Positions 28,469 to 36,844 of a stretch of DNA of 64,000 nt are shown here, one piece after another. The position numbers and the translations under genes are program-made. Below the pieces are notes generated by a model. The model was given only the letters and a program-made list of their open reading frames with translations. It had not been told where the DNA came from and searched no databases. Every line of letters starts with the position of its first letter. Positions within the stretch are counted from its first letter, which is position 1. The stretch lies in assembly GCA_938017975.1 (NCBI GenBank), contig CALIKQ010000038.1, positions 1 through 64,000 of the forward strand. The letters run 5' to 3'. The stretch is from an uncultured Pseudomonadales bacterium (lineage in GTDB: Bacteria; Pseudomonadota; Gammaproteobacteria; Pseudomonadales; Azotimanducaceae).

Positions 28469-29263
28469 ATGGATTTAAAGACAACGAAGATGCTTGCCAG
28501 TGTTGAAAACGGCATAGGCTGGATTACGTTCAATCAGCCGGAAAAACGCAATGCTATTTCGCTCTCGATGTGGGCGGCGTTGGGTACGATTCTAGAAAAT
28601 TTTGACCAAGACCCTGAGGTTCGCGTTGTTGTCATGAAGGGTGCAGGAGATCAGGCGTTTGTCTCCGGAGCTGATATTTCTGAGTTTGAAGCGCAGCGTA
28701 GTAATGCGCGGCAGCGGGCTGAATATGGAGAGGTCGCTGCTGCTGCGAACCGAGGATTGGCCTCCATCGATAAACCATTAATTGCAATGATCCAGGGCTA
28801 TTGTATCGGCGGAGGGTTGGCGACGGCGCTGAGCGCGGACGTGCGGTTCGCAACGCCAGATTCTACCTTTGGCATTCCAGCCGCTCGCCTTGGTCTCGGT
28901 TATGAAATGTCGGGATTGCGTGCGCTGCTCTCACTGGTAGGACCCTCGCATGCTAGAGATATCATGATTTCAGCTCGATACTTCAAAGCTGCGGAAGCCT
29001 TGCAAATGGGGCTGATTAATTTTGTGGTTGAGCCAGAGGCCTTGGCGTTTGAGGTGACGCGTTATGCTCAAACCATCGCTGGCAACGCACCCATGACGAT
29101 CCGTGCGGCGCGTAGGACCCTTCGCGAATTGCAAAAACCAGAGCAACAGCAAAATCCGATTGAAATACAGCGCATCATCGACGAATGTTTTGATAGTCGC
29201 GATTATCGGGAGGGTCGGCTCGCATTCCGCGAAAAACGTACCCCAAAGTTCGAGGGTCGATGA
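28469..29263 (+). CDS. Enoyl-CoA hydratase/isomerase (crotonase) family protein
   Basis: A 264-residue crotonase. It has FNQPEKRNAI, the oxyanion segments AFVSGADISEF and CIGGGLATALSADVR, and the C-terminal EGRLAFREKRTPKFEGR. Both glutamates of classical enoyl-CoA hydratase are missing: the positions matching GGCELA and FGQPE read GGLATA and FGIPA. Hydration of a simple enoyl-CoA by the usual mechanism is therefore unlikely; an isomerase, decarboxylase or other crotonase-fold reaction is more plausible. It probably belongs with the upstream CoA-transferase. Its stop is only three bases from the stop of the convergent HlyD-like gene. Confidence 0.85.
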   Translation: MDLKTTKMLASVENGIGWITFNQPEKRNAISLSMWAALGTILENFDQDPEVRVVVMKGAGDQAFVSGADISEFEAQRSNARQRAEYGEVAAAANRGLASIDKPLIAMIQGYCIGGGLATALSADVRFATPDSTFGIPAARLGLGYEMSGLRALLSLVGPSHARDIMISARYFKAAEALQMGLINFVVEPEALAFEVTRYAQTIAGNAPMTIRAARRTLRELQKPEQQQNPIEIQRIIDECFDSRDYREGRLAFREKRTPKFEGR

Positions 29264-29266
29264 AGG

Positions 29267-30571
29267 TTAACGCTCTGTTAATGCGGTAGCGGTTGCACGC
29301 TTGAGTGGCTTTAGAAGATAGCTCATCACCGTTTTTTGGCCAGTATTGATGTCCACTGTTGCACTCATGCCAGGCATGATCGGTAGTGGCGCGGATTCAG
29401 ACCCCAGGTAATTTTTAAAAGTGCGAACCCGAATTTGAAAAAAGTGCTCGCCAGACTGGTCCACGATTGTATCGGCACTGATCTGCTCGAGCTCGGCATC
29501 AAGTCCGCCATAGATGGCAAAATCATAAGCCGACAATTTCACGGAGGCACGTTGACCTGGTCTGATGAACGCGATGTCCACGGGTCTCACTTTTGCACTC
29601 ACGAGCAGTGTGTCATTGAGCGGCACAATTTCTAGTAAATCCATGCCTGGCTGAACCACTGCACTTTCCGTAGTGACAAGAATTTGATTCACGATGCCCT
29701 CGACGGGGGAGCGGACTTCGGTTCTCGCGACTCGGTCCTCAAGCGCGATACTTGTGAAGCTCAGCCTGCCCAAGTCGGACCGAGTCGCTGTTAATTCCTC
29801 TTGGGCGGTTGCAGTAAATTGTTGCTGCCGCTCCATAATTTTTTGATTCGCTTCTGAAATAACTGAGTCCTGGTTAGGAATCTTTAAGCCAACGCCCTCA
29901 AGTCGGCCTTGCACTTCGTTCAGAGCAGCTTTCAGCCGTAGCAATTCTACCTGGGAGACTGCGCCCGTCTCGACCAGAGGCGCCGTCATTGCGAGCTCTT
30001 GTTTTGCGTAGTCCGCTGCTTGTTCTAGTTTTTGCAGCTCACGCTGGAGTTCCTCTTTTGTTTGCCGATGTTGATTGAGTTGCTGTTTCAAAATGCTCAA
30101 GCTGCTGCTGAGCTCCTCCTGCCTTGATTGATAGAGCTTTGCCTCATCATCGAATGTCTGCTGCTCGCTGGGAGATAGATCCGGTGGCTCGATCATCGGT
30201 TGCATTGAGATCTCTGATTCGAGCCGCAGGATACGAAAGCGCAGGGCCGTAACCTTGGACTGACTTTCGTTCAGCGAAGAGGTGAATCGAGTATCGTCGA
30301 TTTGGAGCAACACTTGCCCCTTAGCGACCTGGTCTCCTTCTTTGACTAGAACTTCCCGAAGAATACCGCCCTCGAGGTTTTGGATAACCTGAATTTGGCT
30401 TGATGGAATCACGCGGCCTTCTGCGCGTGTGATTTCGTCAAGCTCAGCGAAATTTGCCCAGACAATGGCCACGAACACGACTAAAATGGTGCACCAGAGC
30501 ACGAGATGGCTGAGGAATCCGGGCCGCTCCAGAGCATCAATACTCAGATAGTTTTTAATTGGTGCGCTCAT
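29267..30571 (-). CDS. Type I secretion membrane fusion protein, HlyD family
   Basis: A 434-residue periplasmic adaptor. It has one N-terminal membrane helix (LSHLVLWCTILVVFVAIVWANF), a split lipoyl-like/beta-barrel domain (GRVIPSSQIQVIQNLEGGIL; ending AKVRPVDIAFIRPGQRASVKLSAYDF) and, between them, about 170 residues of Gln/Glu-rich coiled coil. The C-terminus MPGMSATVDINTGQKTVMSYLLKPL is typical of LapC/HlyD-type proteins of adhesin-secreting systems. It links the ABC transporter to an outer-membrane TolC-like channel. It overlaps the ABC gene by four bases. No TolC gene or secreted substrate is in the window. Confidence 0.92.
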   Translation of the reverse strand: MSAPIKNYLSIDALERPGFLSHLVLWCTILVVFVAIVWANFAELDEITRAEGRVIPSSQIQVIQNLEGGILREVLVKEGDQVAKGQVLLQIDDTRFTSSLNESQSKVTALRFRILRLESEISMQPMIEPPDLSPSEQQTFDDEAKLYQSRQEELSSSLSILKQQLNQHRQTKEELQRELQKLEQAADYAKQELAMTAPLVETGAVSQVELLRLKAALNEVQGRLEGVGLKIPNQDSVISEANQKIMERQQQFTATAQEELTATRSDLGRLSFTSIALEDRVARTEVRSPVEGIVNQILVTTESAVVQPGMDLLEIVPLNDTLLVSAKVRPVDIAFIRPGQRASVKLSAYDFAIYGGLDAELEQISADTIVDQSGEHFFQIRVRTFKNYLGSESAPLPIMPGMSATVDINTGQKTVMSYLLKPLKRATATALTER

Positions 30572-32685
30572 GAGTTAGCTTTGCTGGCGTTGGATAATTG
30601 GTTCAGAATCTCGTTCTTTGTTCCGTCGGCAGCAATACGGCCATCATTTAAAATGATGACCCGATCGACCAGTTGCAAAAGGTTGATGCGGTGAGTCACG
30701 AGTACGAGGGTTCGGTTATTGGCATACCGGCTTAAGCGGTCGATCAACTGTTGCTCCATTTGTTGGTCCATCGCATTACTGGGTTCGTCAAGGAGTAGTA
30801 GTTCGGCCTGATTGAGCATGGCTCTGGCCAGCGCGATTCCCTGCCGTTGCCCCCCTGAGAGAAAAGCTCCGCGCTCACCAACTTGGAAGTCAAATCCTTG
30901 CGGATGTTGATCGAAATAAGACCGGATTCCGCCAAAAGCTGCTGCTTCTAAAAGGGCTTCGTCAGTGGCTGTGGGAAAGCCGAGTCGAATATTTTCGCGA
31001 ACCGAACCTGCAAGTAACGTGGGTTCCTGAGGCAGGTAGCTCATTCTCTTTCTCAGATCGGCGGGGTCGATCTGGTGGATGTCGGTATTTCCAATCAGAA
31101 GGTTACCCTCTGTCGGCAGATAGAGTTTTGCGATGAGGCGCTGAAGCGTGCTTTTGCCAGAACCCGTAGGACCGATGATTGCCACACGCTCACCGCTGGC
31201 GATTCTAAAATGAATGTTTTTCAGTGCAGGAAGCGACTGGCCGGGATAAGTAAAACTTACATTCTTAAATTCTACATTGGTATCAAGCTGTCGGCGTTCG
31301 AGGAATTGGTGCTTGAAGTCCCGCTCTCCTGGGAGCTGCATGATGGTGTCGATGCTACTGTAGGCTGCTCGGGCATGTTGATAGCGGGTCATAATGGTGG
31401 CGATTTGTGCCATCGGTGCGAGTGATCTTCCCGTTAGGATCGTGCAGGCGATCAATCCACCGACAGTTAGGTCCCCACGGCTGATTGCGTAAACGCCGGC
31501 AATAACGAGAATGACGGTCGCACCTTGTTGAACGGTTTGAACCAAGTTAAGTGTGGTCAATGACCACAGTCGCGCCTTAAGTCCCAATTGTGCAAGATTA
31601 CTTTGGTGCTGTTCCCAGCGGGATTGCATCGTGCTCTCAGCGCGGATCGCTTTTATGGCTTCTAGAGAATTGAGCGTCTCAATGAGCATGGCAGTCTTGC
31701 GGGCTGATTCCGAAAAAATGTCACCGATAACCGGGGCTAGTTTTCTCTGTGCAAGATAGCTGATGCTAAGAACAAGGGGTAGCATCAACAGTGGTATGAA
31801 ACCCAATGGACCGGCGATGATGAAAATTAACCCAATGAATAAAAGAATGAATGGCAAATCAATCAGTGTCATGAGCGTCGTCGAAGTAAAGAATTCGCGA
31901 AATTGGTCAAATTCTTGTAATTGGCTTGCAAAGCTGCCTACACGTGCGGGATGCTCTTGCATGCGCATATTAAGCACTTGCTCAAAGGTTGCCGAGGACA
32001 ACAGAATGTCCGCGCGCTTGCCCGCAATGTCAAGAAAGTAGCCGCGGAGCGACTTCATCAGCAGATCAAAAAGCATCACCAAAGTAACGCCAGAGGCGAG
32101 CACCCAGAGTGTGTTGAGCGCCTGGTTGGGTACCACTCGGTCATAGACGTTCATGATAAATAAGGGCGTGGCCAGTGCAAAAAGGTTCGTTAAGAAAGAA
32201 GCGAGAATGACTTCTCCGTAAAGGTGTCGCGAACGCTTGATTACCGTCCAAAACCAATGAGGGGTCTGGTTGTCTGCTTCACCCGAGTCGGCCATGGGTG
32301 TAAGCCTTAGAAAGCGTCCGCTGCAAGCGCTTGAGATGTCTGAAAGCGCGATTACTTCGCTTGATTGAGCGCCTGGCCGAATGTGATGGATCGATTGTTG
32401 GTCAGCGCTCGTCGCGACTATGAACTGACCATTATTGAGGCTGATGAGGCATGGAAAATCTTGAGATTCTAGGGTCCCAACAGCGCCCTCATAGATTGTG
32501 CAATGAAAACCAGCCCGTTCAGCGGCTCGAGCGGCAATTTCTAAGGAGACACCCCCTTGGTTGATGGGGATCCCGGCAAATAGAGCGTCCGTAGAGATTG
32601 GTTTACCCAATAGCCGAGTGCAAGTCGCGAGTGCGGCCGGTAGGTCGGAAGCTATCTGTGAAGGGTCGAAGACCGAATCTTTCAT
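30568..32685 (-). CDS. Type I secretion ABC permease/ATPase, LssB/LapB type
   Basis: A 705-residue half transporter. The N-terminal ~140 residues form a C39-like domain without the catalytic Cys motif of true bacteriocin peptidases, so it should bind but not cut its cargo. Six membrane helices span about residues 160-440. The nucleotide-binding domain has GPTGSGKST, LSGGQRQ and LLLLDEPSNAMD, followed by the VTHR switch. The layout is that of LssB/LapB-like exporters (TIGR03375) that secrete large RTX or repeat adhesins with uncleaved C-terminal signals. It is the first gene of a two-gene operon with the HlyD-like adaptor. No adhesin, lapD or lapG gene is seen nearby. Confidence 0.92.
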   Translation of the reverse strand: MKDSVFDPSQIASDLPAALATCTRLLGKPISTDALFAGIPINQGGVSLEIAARAAERAGFHCTIYEGAVGTLESQDFPCLISLNNGQFIVATSADQQSIHHIRPGAQSSEVIALSDISSACSGRFLRLTPMADSGEADNQTPHWFWTVIKRSRHLYGEVILASFLTNLFALATPLFIMNVYDRVVPNQALNTLWVLASGVTLVMLFDLLMKSLRGYFLDIAGKRADILLSSATFEQVLNMRMQEHPARVGSFASQLQEFDQFREFFTSTTLMTLIDLPFILLFIGLIFIIAGPLGFIPLLMLPLVLSISYLAQRKLAPVIGDIFSESARKTAMLIETLNSLEAIKAIRAESTMQSRWEQHQSNLAQLGLKARLWSLTTLNLVQTVQQGATVILVIAGVYAISRGDLTVGGLIACTILTGRSLAPMAQIATIMTRYQHARAAYSSIDTIMQLPGERDFKHQFLERRQLDTNVEFKNVSFTYPGQSLPALKNIHFRIASGERVAIIGPTGSGKSTLQRLIAKLYLPTEGNLLIGNTDIHQIDPADLRKRMSYLPQEPTLLAGSVRENIRLGFPTATDEALLEAAAFGGIRSYFDQHPQGFDFQVGERGAFLSGGQRQGIALARAMLNQAELLLLDEPSNAMDQQMEQQLIDRLSRYANNRTLVLVTHRINLLQLVDRVIILNDGRIAADGTKNEILNQLSNASKANS

Positions 32686-32769
32686 GTTTTCAGTATAGCA
32701 CTGAGGATGATCGGTGATCCTAATCCTCGAGATAACGAGATCGGAGGCCCAGCGCAGTGTCGTGGCAAC

Positions 32770-32808
32770 TTATTAGAGAGGCTTATTAGAGAGGCTTATT
32801 AGAGAGGC
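32770..32808. repeat. Perfect 13-bp tandem repeat, three copies
   Basis: TTATTAGAGAGGC occurs three times head to tail without a mismatch. It lies between the end of the 2-hydroxyacid dehydrogenase gene and the start of the type I secretion ABC gene, about 85 bases upstream of the latter on its strand. It may be a replication-slippage tract that varies promoter spacing, or have no function. Confidence 0.9.
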
Positions 32809-32885
32809 TTTGGTGGCTGCTTGAAAACGCTCAGCAGCGATTTTGCAAATTTAAGCCGCTTTCGAATTGAACGATTTGGGCACCA

Positions 32886-33845
32886 CTAGACGCTGCGAAC
32901 TGGTGTTCCACTCATGAAGTGTTGAATGTTCTCTGCCATTTGTAGAACCAGGCGTTGTCGTGATTCCCTTGCACCCCAAGCATTATGCGGCGTGATCAGT
33001 AGGTTGGGGAGGGAGATTTGGAGAAGCGGCTCATCAACACTGGGCGGCTCTGAATCAAGGACGTCAATGGCCGCGCCAGCAATGACTTGATTTTCAAGTC
33101 CGGCGATGAGTGCTGCGCTGTCGATCAGTCCACCACGGGCAGTATTGATAATAAAAGCGCTCGGTTTCATTAGCGCTAATTGCTCTGCACCAATCAGCTT
33201 CACATTCTTAGCAGTCAACGGACAATGCAAAGAAACAACGTCAGATTGCGCGAGTAGTTCATCAAGTGGTGTCCTTTGAAAGTCCAGATGAGTGTTCGCA
33301 CTTTGGGATTGAGAGACAGCTGCAATCACATTCATGCCCATCGATGCTGCGATGTGGCCAACCGCACAGCCGAGCGTCCCGAGCCCAATGATACCCAGCG
33401 TTTTTCCACTGAGCTCAACGATGGGGTGATCAAGTCGGCAAAATACGTTGCTTTTCGCCCATTCTCCTGACTGGGTGTCTCTTAAGTACAGCATTTGTTG
33501 CGTTGCGAGATTCAACATCATGGCGATCGTATGCTGTGCGACAGAGGGTGTTGCGTACCCTATAGCGTTGGATACGACAATGCCGCGCTCTGCCGCGGCT
33601 TCAAGGTCTATATTGTTCACGCCTGTTGCCATGACGCAGATCAACTTCAGGCATTTGGTCGCGAACAGGACGTCGCGGTTGAGCTGGATCTTGTTGGTCA
33701 GTACGACGTCTGCATCAATGATGATTGAGGCAACGTCAGAGGGCGAGACCGCCGCATGAATAGACCAATCGATGGGTAGTTGTTGGAGGGGCGCGAGATC
33801 AATATCCGCGCCCAGGCTATCAGCGTCGAGAATGGCGCCTTTCAT
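32886..33845 (-). CDS. D-2-hydroxyacid dehydrogenase (glycerate dehydrogenase/hydroxypyruvate reductase-like)
   Basis: A 319-residue dehydrogenase. The nucleotide motif GLGTLG is in the middle. The catalytic Arg lies in NTARGG, the Glu in VLDSEPPS and the His in ITPHNAWGARESRQRL. The last motif closely resembles the HprA/glycerate dehydrogenase group. After the second Rossmann strand the sequence runs VIAAVSQSQS without the acidic residue that favours NAD, so NADP use is possible. The product could act on glyoxylate/hydroxypyruvate. It starts seven bases after the cyclophilin gene, and both follow gltA in the same direction, so the three are probably one transcript. Confidence 0.87.
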   Translation of the reverse strand: MKGAILDADSLGADIDLAPLQQLPIDWSIHAAVSPSDVASIIIDADVVLTNKIQLNRDVLFATKCLKLICVMATGVNNIDLEAAAERGIVVSNAIGYATPSVAQHTIAMMLNLATQQMLYLRDTQSGEWAKSNVFCRLDHPIVELSGKTLGIIGLGTLGCAVGHIAASMGMNVIAAVSQSQSANTHLDFQRTPLDELLAQSDVVSLHCPLTAKNVKLIGAEQLALMKPSAFIINTARGGLIDSAALIAGLENQVIAGAAIDVLDSEPPSVDEPLLQISLPNLLITPHNAWGARESRQRLVLQMAENIQHFMSGTPVRSV

Positions 33846-33852
33846 TCAACAG

Positions 33853-34368
33853 TTAATCGGGGAAGGCGGCCGAGATCGCGGCATTCCAAGCCTCGATTCG
33901 CTCGGCCTGGCTGCTGAGTAAGGCATTAGTATCCCCATCAATGGAAACGCGATCGATCGTATCACCTTGACGAATCTGGTTGACGACATCTTGATCTTCG
34001 TCTTCGCAAACAACGCCAAAAACAGAGTGAAGACCATTGAGATGGGGAGTTGGTACATGCGTGATAAAAAATTGACTGCCGTTGGTGCCCGGCCCAGCAT
34101 TCGCCATCGATAAAATACCAGGCCGATCGTGCTGGAGGGTGTCAACAAACTCGTCCTCAAAGCGATAGCCTGGATTGCCTGTGCCTGTGCCATGAGGGCA
34201 ACCGCCTTGAATCATAAAGTTACCTATAACACGGTGGAAGGACAGTCCGTCGTAATATCCGCGCTGGGCGAGGTTAACGAAGTTAGCACAGGTTATGGGG
34301 GTTTGTTCTGCGAAGAGCTCAAGACGAATGGGGCCTTTGGAGGTGGCCAAAGTCACGATGAGAGACAT
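33853..34368 (-). CDS. ppiB: Cyclophilin-type peptidyl-prolyl cis-trans isomerase
   Basis: A 171-residue cyclophilin of the cytoplasmic PpiB type: no signal peptide, [21 protein letters not shown] with the catalytic Arg, and [17 protein letters not shown]. It speeds proline isomerisation in folding proteins. The ATG has an AAGGAT site. It lies 51 bases after gltA and seven bases before the 2-hydroxyacid dehydrogenase gene; the grouping looks like plain co-transcription rather than shared function. Confidence 0.9.
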   Translation of the reverse strand: MSLIVTLATSKGPIRLELFAEQTPITCANFVNLAQRGYYDGLSFHRVIGNFMIQGGCPHGTGTGNPGYRFEDEFVDTLQHDRPGILSMANAGPGTNGSQFFITHVPTPHLNGLHSVFGVVCEDEDQDVVNQIRQGDTIDRVSIDGDTNALLSSQAERIEAWNAAISAAFPD

Positions 34369-34419
34369 ACTGAATCCTTTATAAAACGTGGATGGGAAGT
34401 TCCGAGCGCTGAGCGCTGA

Positions 34420-35700
34420 TTAGCGCTGACTGATGTCTTGATAGTCTCTCTGGGTTGGCCCTCGGTAGAGCTGTCTTGGTCTTCCAATTTTGAAGGGCAC
34501 GCTGAGCATTTCTGACCAATGCGCAATCCAGCCAGGCATGCGCCCGAGCGTAAATAAAACAGTGTACATCGGTGTCGGAATGCCCATGGCTTTCAATGTA
34601 ATACCCGAATAGAAATCAATATTAGGATAAAGCTTACGTTCGATGAAATAAGTTTCTTCACGAGCGATTTTTTCCAAGGCAGTGGCGACAGCGAGCAAGG
34701 GCTCGTCTTCGACGCCCTGTTCTTTTAACACCTCATGACAGCTTGATTGCATGACGGTGGCTCTGGGATCGAAGTTTTTATAAACGCGATGTCCAAAGCC
34801 CATCAGTTTAAAAGGATCGTTTTTGTCTTTGGCTTTGTTGACGAAATCAGCCACATGACGAATGTCGCCGATTTCATTGAGCATCTCTAGCACAGCTTCA
34901 TTAGCGCCGCCGTGGGATGGGCCCCAGAGGGCTGCAATCCCTGCAGCAATTGCGGCGTAGGGATTTGCTTCGGTTGAGCCGGCAAGCCGAACCGTGGACG
35001 TCGATGCGTTCTGTTCGTGATCGGCATGCAGAATAAAAATCTTGTCTAGCGCCTTGGCTAAGGTAGGGCTGACGTTCGCCGGTTGGCCTTGTGAACCAAA
35101 ACACATGTTTAGGAAATTCTCGGCATAGCCTAAATTCGGGTCTGGCGCGATAAACGGGGCGTCGATGGACTTCCTGTAGCTCATGGCTGCGAGGGTTGGG
35201 ATTTTTGCAATCAGTTGCATCGCTGATTCGGTTCGGTGTTCTGGGTTATAGATGTCAAGGCCTTCGTGAAATTGTGCGGCGAGTCCTGCTACAGCCGCAC
35301 ACAGCATGGACATAGGGTGAGACTTGGCGGTGAATCCATCAAAAATGTGCGCAAAATGCTCATCGATCGGCATCCGGTCATTGATCCCACGCTTAAAAGT
35401 CGCGAGTTCCTCCGCGGTTGGAAGTTCACCGTGCAGCAGCAAGTAGCAGACCTCAAGGTGCTCAGAATGCTCCGCAAGCTGTTCTATGGGATAGCCGCGA
35501 TAGGTCAATATGCCCGCATCACCGTCGATATAAGTGATCGCGGAATCGCAGGCAGCGGTTGAGAGAAAGCCAGGGTCAAAGGTGTAGACTCCTTGGCTGA
35601 TTAAACTTCGAACATCAACCACATCAAGCCCTTGCGTAGCCTCCAAGACCGGAAGGTCAATTGTTTGACCATCGATGATCATTTGAACAGTGTGTTTCAT
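34420..35700 (-). CDS. gltA: Citrate synthase (type II, hexameric)
   Basis: A 426-residue citrate synthase. It has the N-terminal domain of NADH-sensitive type II enzymes (MKHTVQMIIDGQTIDLPVLEATQG) and the active-site regions LHADHEQNAS and WGPSHGGANEAV (His), GFGHRVYKNFDPRA (His) and NIDFYSG (Asp). It condenses oxaloacetate and acetyl-CoA. I start at the ATG at 35700, which matches the family N-terminus; an ATG 26 codons earlier gives an unlikely leader. It is divergent from sdhC across 349 bases, the usual gammaproteobacterial arrangement. The last codons overlap a small cluster of AGCGCT repeats (34405-34425). Confidence 0.95.
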   Translation of the reverse strand: MKHTVQMIIDGQTIDLPVLEATQGLDVVDVRSLISQGVYTFDPGFLSTAACDSAITYIDGDAGILTYRGYPIEQLAEHSEHLEVCYLLLHGELPTAEELATFKRGINDRMPIDEHFAHIFDGFTAKSHPMSMLCAAVAGLAAQFHEGLDIYNPEHRTESAMQLIAKIPTLAAMSYRKSIDAPFIAPDPNLGYAENFLNMCFGSQGQPANVSPTLAKALDKIFILHADHEQNASTSTVRLAGSTEANPYAAIAAGIAALWGPSHGGANEAVLEMLNEIGDIRHVADFVNKAKDKNDPFKLMGFGHRVYKNFDPRATVMQSSCHEVLKEQGVEDEPLLAVATALEKIAREETYFIERKLYPNIDFYSGITLKAMGIPTPMYTVLFTLGRMPGWIAHWSEMLSVPFKIGRPRQLYRGPTQRDYQDISQR

Positions 35701-36049
35701 AGTGTTACTCGTAACGATTTTTAAGGTTCTGAATCTCAGGAAATGGTTTTGTTTGTCGCCGCTTAAGCGGGCATACATGTAATCAAACTGGTCCTCGGAT
35801 GTAAAGCCTACCTATGTTTAAAGCCGGGTTGTCGCATTGAAACTTAAAGTCCGACCTTTTATCATTGGCGGCGCCTGAGACGTCCGTTTTATGTCGGTTA
35901 GGAGACTTAAGACAAGGACGTATCTGCTCTTGAGGGCATATCATTGCTGTGAATAACCGACCTTTAAAGGCCGCTTTGCGCCGCATTCGTAGTATCCTTG
36001 GGTTTTGCTCGCATCGGCAAGGTTTGATCCGAATTCTGGAGAATAAAAT
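35701..36049. promoter_or_regulatory. Divergent control region between gltA and the sdh-suc operon
   Basis: Two large TCA transcription units start from this 349-base gap. I see one good plus-strand promoter (35837-35864). The gltA promoter should lie near the left end but has no clear boxes. No riboswitch-like fold or small gene was recognised. In relatives this region is controlled by oxygen, carbon and iron signals, but no operator can be named here. Confidence 0.5.
35837..35865 (+). promoter_or_regulatory. Predicted sigma-70 promoter of the sdhCDAB-suc operon
   Basis: TTGAAA (35837-35842) and TATCAT (35860-35865) are 17 bases apart, each with one mismatch to consensus. Transcription would start near 35872 and give a leader of about 180 bases before sdhC, which leaves room for post-transcriptional (sRNA) control. 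By-eye call only. Confidence 0.4.
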
Positions 36050-36436
36050 ATGTCTCAATCGAAACGTCCAATTAATGTTGGCTTCAGTGACTTGCTGCAA
36101 TTCCGCTGGCCGATCACAGCCTTGACCTCTATTTCGCACCGAATCGCAGGGGTCGTCTTATTTATCGCAGTCGGTTTTCTGCTGTTTGCGCTGGAGCAAT
36201 CGCTGGCCTCGGAGGCATCGTTTAACCAACTCTCGGAACTGCTGACTTCCCCGGTGGGGCAACTGGTGACTTGGCTTATACTTGCGTCGCTCGCCTATCA
36301 TTTTGTTGCAGGAGTTAAGCATCTGATTATGGATGGCAGCGACTCTGAGTCGCTTGAAGCAGGCACTCGGGCGGCGATGATCACCTGGGTTGTTTCTGGA
36401 ATTTTAATGGTGCTCGCGGCTTTGTGGGTCATCTAA
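36050..36436 (+). CDS. sdhC: Succinate dehydrogenase cytochrome b556 subunit
   Basis: A 128-residue membrane anchor with three hydrophobic helices. The SISHRIAGVVLF segment with the quinone-site Ser/Arg and the heme-ligand His region in ASLAYHFVAGVKHLIMD are both present. With SdhD it anchors succinate dehydrogenase (complex II) in the inner membrane and passes electrons to ubiquinone. A GGAG site precedes the ATG. It is the first gene of the operon sdhCDAB-sucAB-lpdA-sucCD. Confidence 0.95.
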   Translation: MSQSKRPINVGFSDLLQFRWPITALTSISHRIAGVVLFIAVGFLLFALEQSLASEASFNQLSELLTSPVGQLVTWLILASLAYHFVAGVKHLIMDGSDSESLEAGTRAAMITWVVSGILMVLAALWVI

Positions 36437-36473
36437 TCGAACCGGTTAGTCGTAAATCTTTGGAGAGGTAGAA

Positions 36474-36842
36474 ATGGTCACACAAATTACCGGATTGTCT
36501 AAAAACGGTGTCAGCGACTGGTATATCCAGAGAGCATCATCCATCGTGATGGGCGTGTACGTTGTAGTACTGCTGGCATTGATATTGACAGCAAAAGAAT
36601 TGTCCTTCGCTTTTTGGTCCGGTCTGTTTAATCAGACTTGGATGCAAGTGGCGACGCTTTTGACGCTCATCGCAACCTGCGCGCACGCCTGGATTGGTAT
36701 GTGGACCATTGGAACCGATTATTTGCAGAGCAGAACCATGGGCCCCAAGGGAGACCGACTCCGTTCGGTATACCAATCGGTCTGTGTGCTGGCTTTGATG
36801 GCCTACGTCCTTTGGGGCATAAAAATATTGTGGGGAAATTAG
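36474..36842 (+). CDS. sdhD: Succinate dehydrogenase hydrophobic membrane anchor subunit
   Basis: A 122-residue membrane protein with three helices. [18 protein letters not shown] is the first helix, and [17 protein letters not shown] contains the likely second heme-ligand His and the quinone-site Asp/Tyr region. It pairs with SdhC. It begins 37 bases after sdhC behind a GGAGAGG site and ends two bases before the sdhA ATG, as expected of a complex made from one message. Confidence 0.94.
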   Translation: MVTQITGLSKNGVSDWYIQRASSIVMGVYVVVLLALILTAKELSFAFWSGLFNQTWMQVATLLTLIATCAHAWIGMWTIGTDYLQSRTMGPKGDRLRSVYQSVCVLALMAYVLWGIKILWGN

Positions 36843-36844
36843 AC

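Noticed and set aside
32741-32885. CRISPR-like array at the 13-bp repeats
   Set aside because: The copies are directly adjacent without spacers and are too short; it is a simple tandem repeat.
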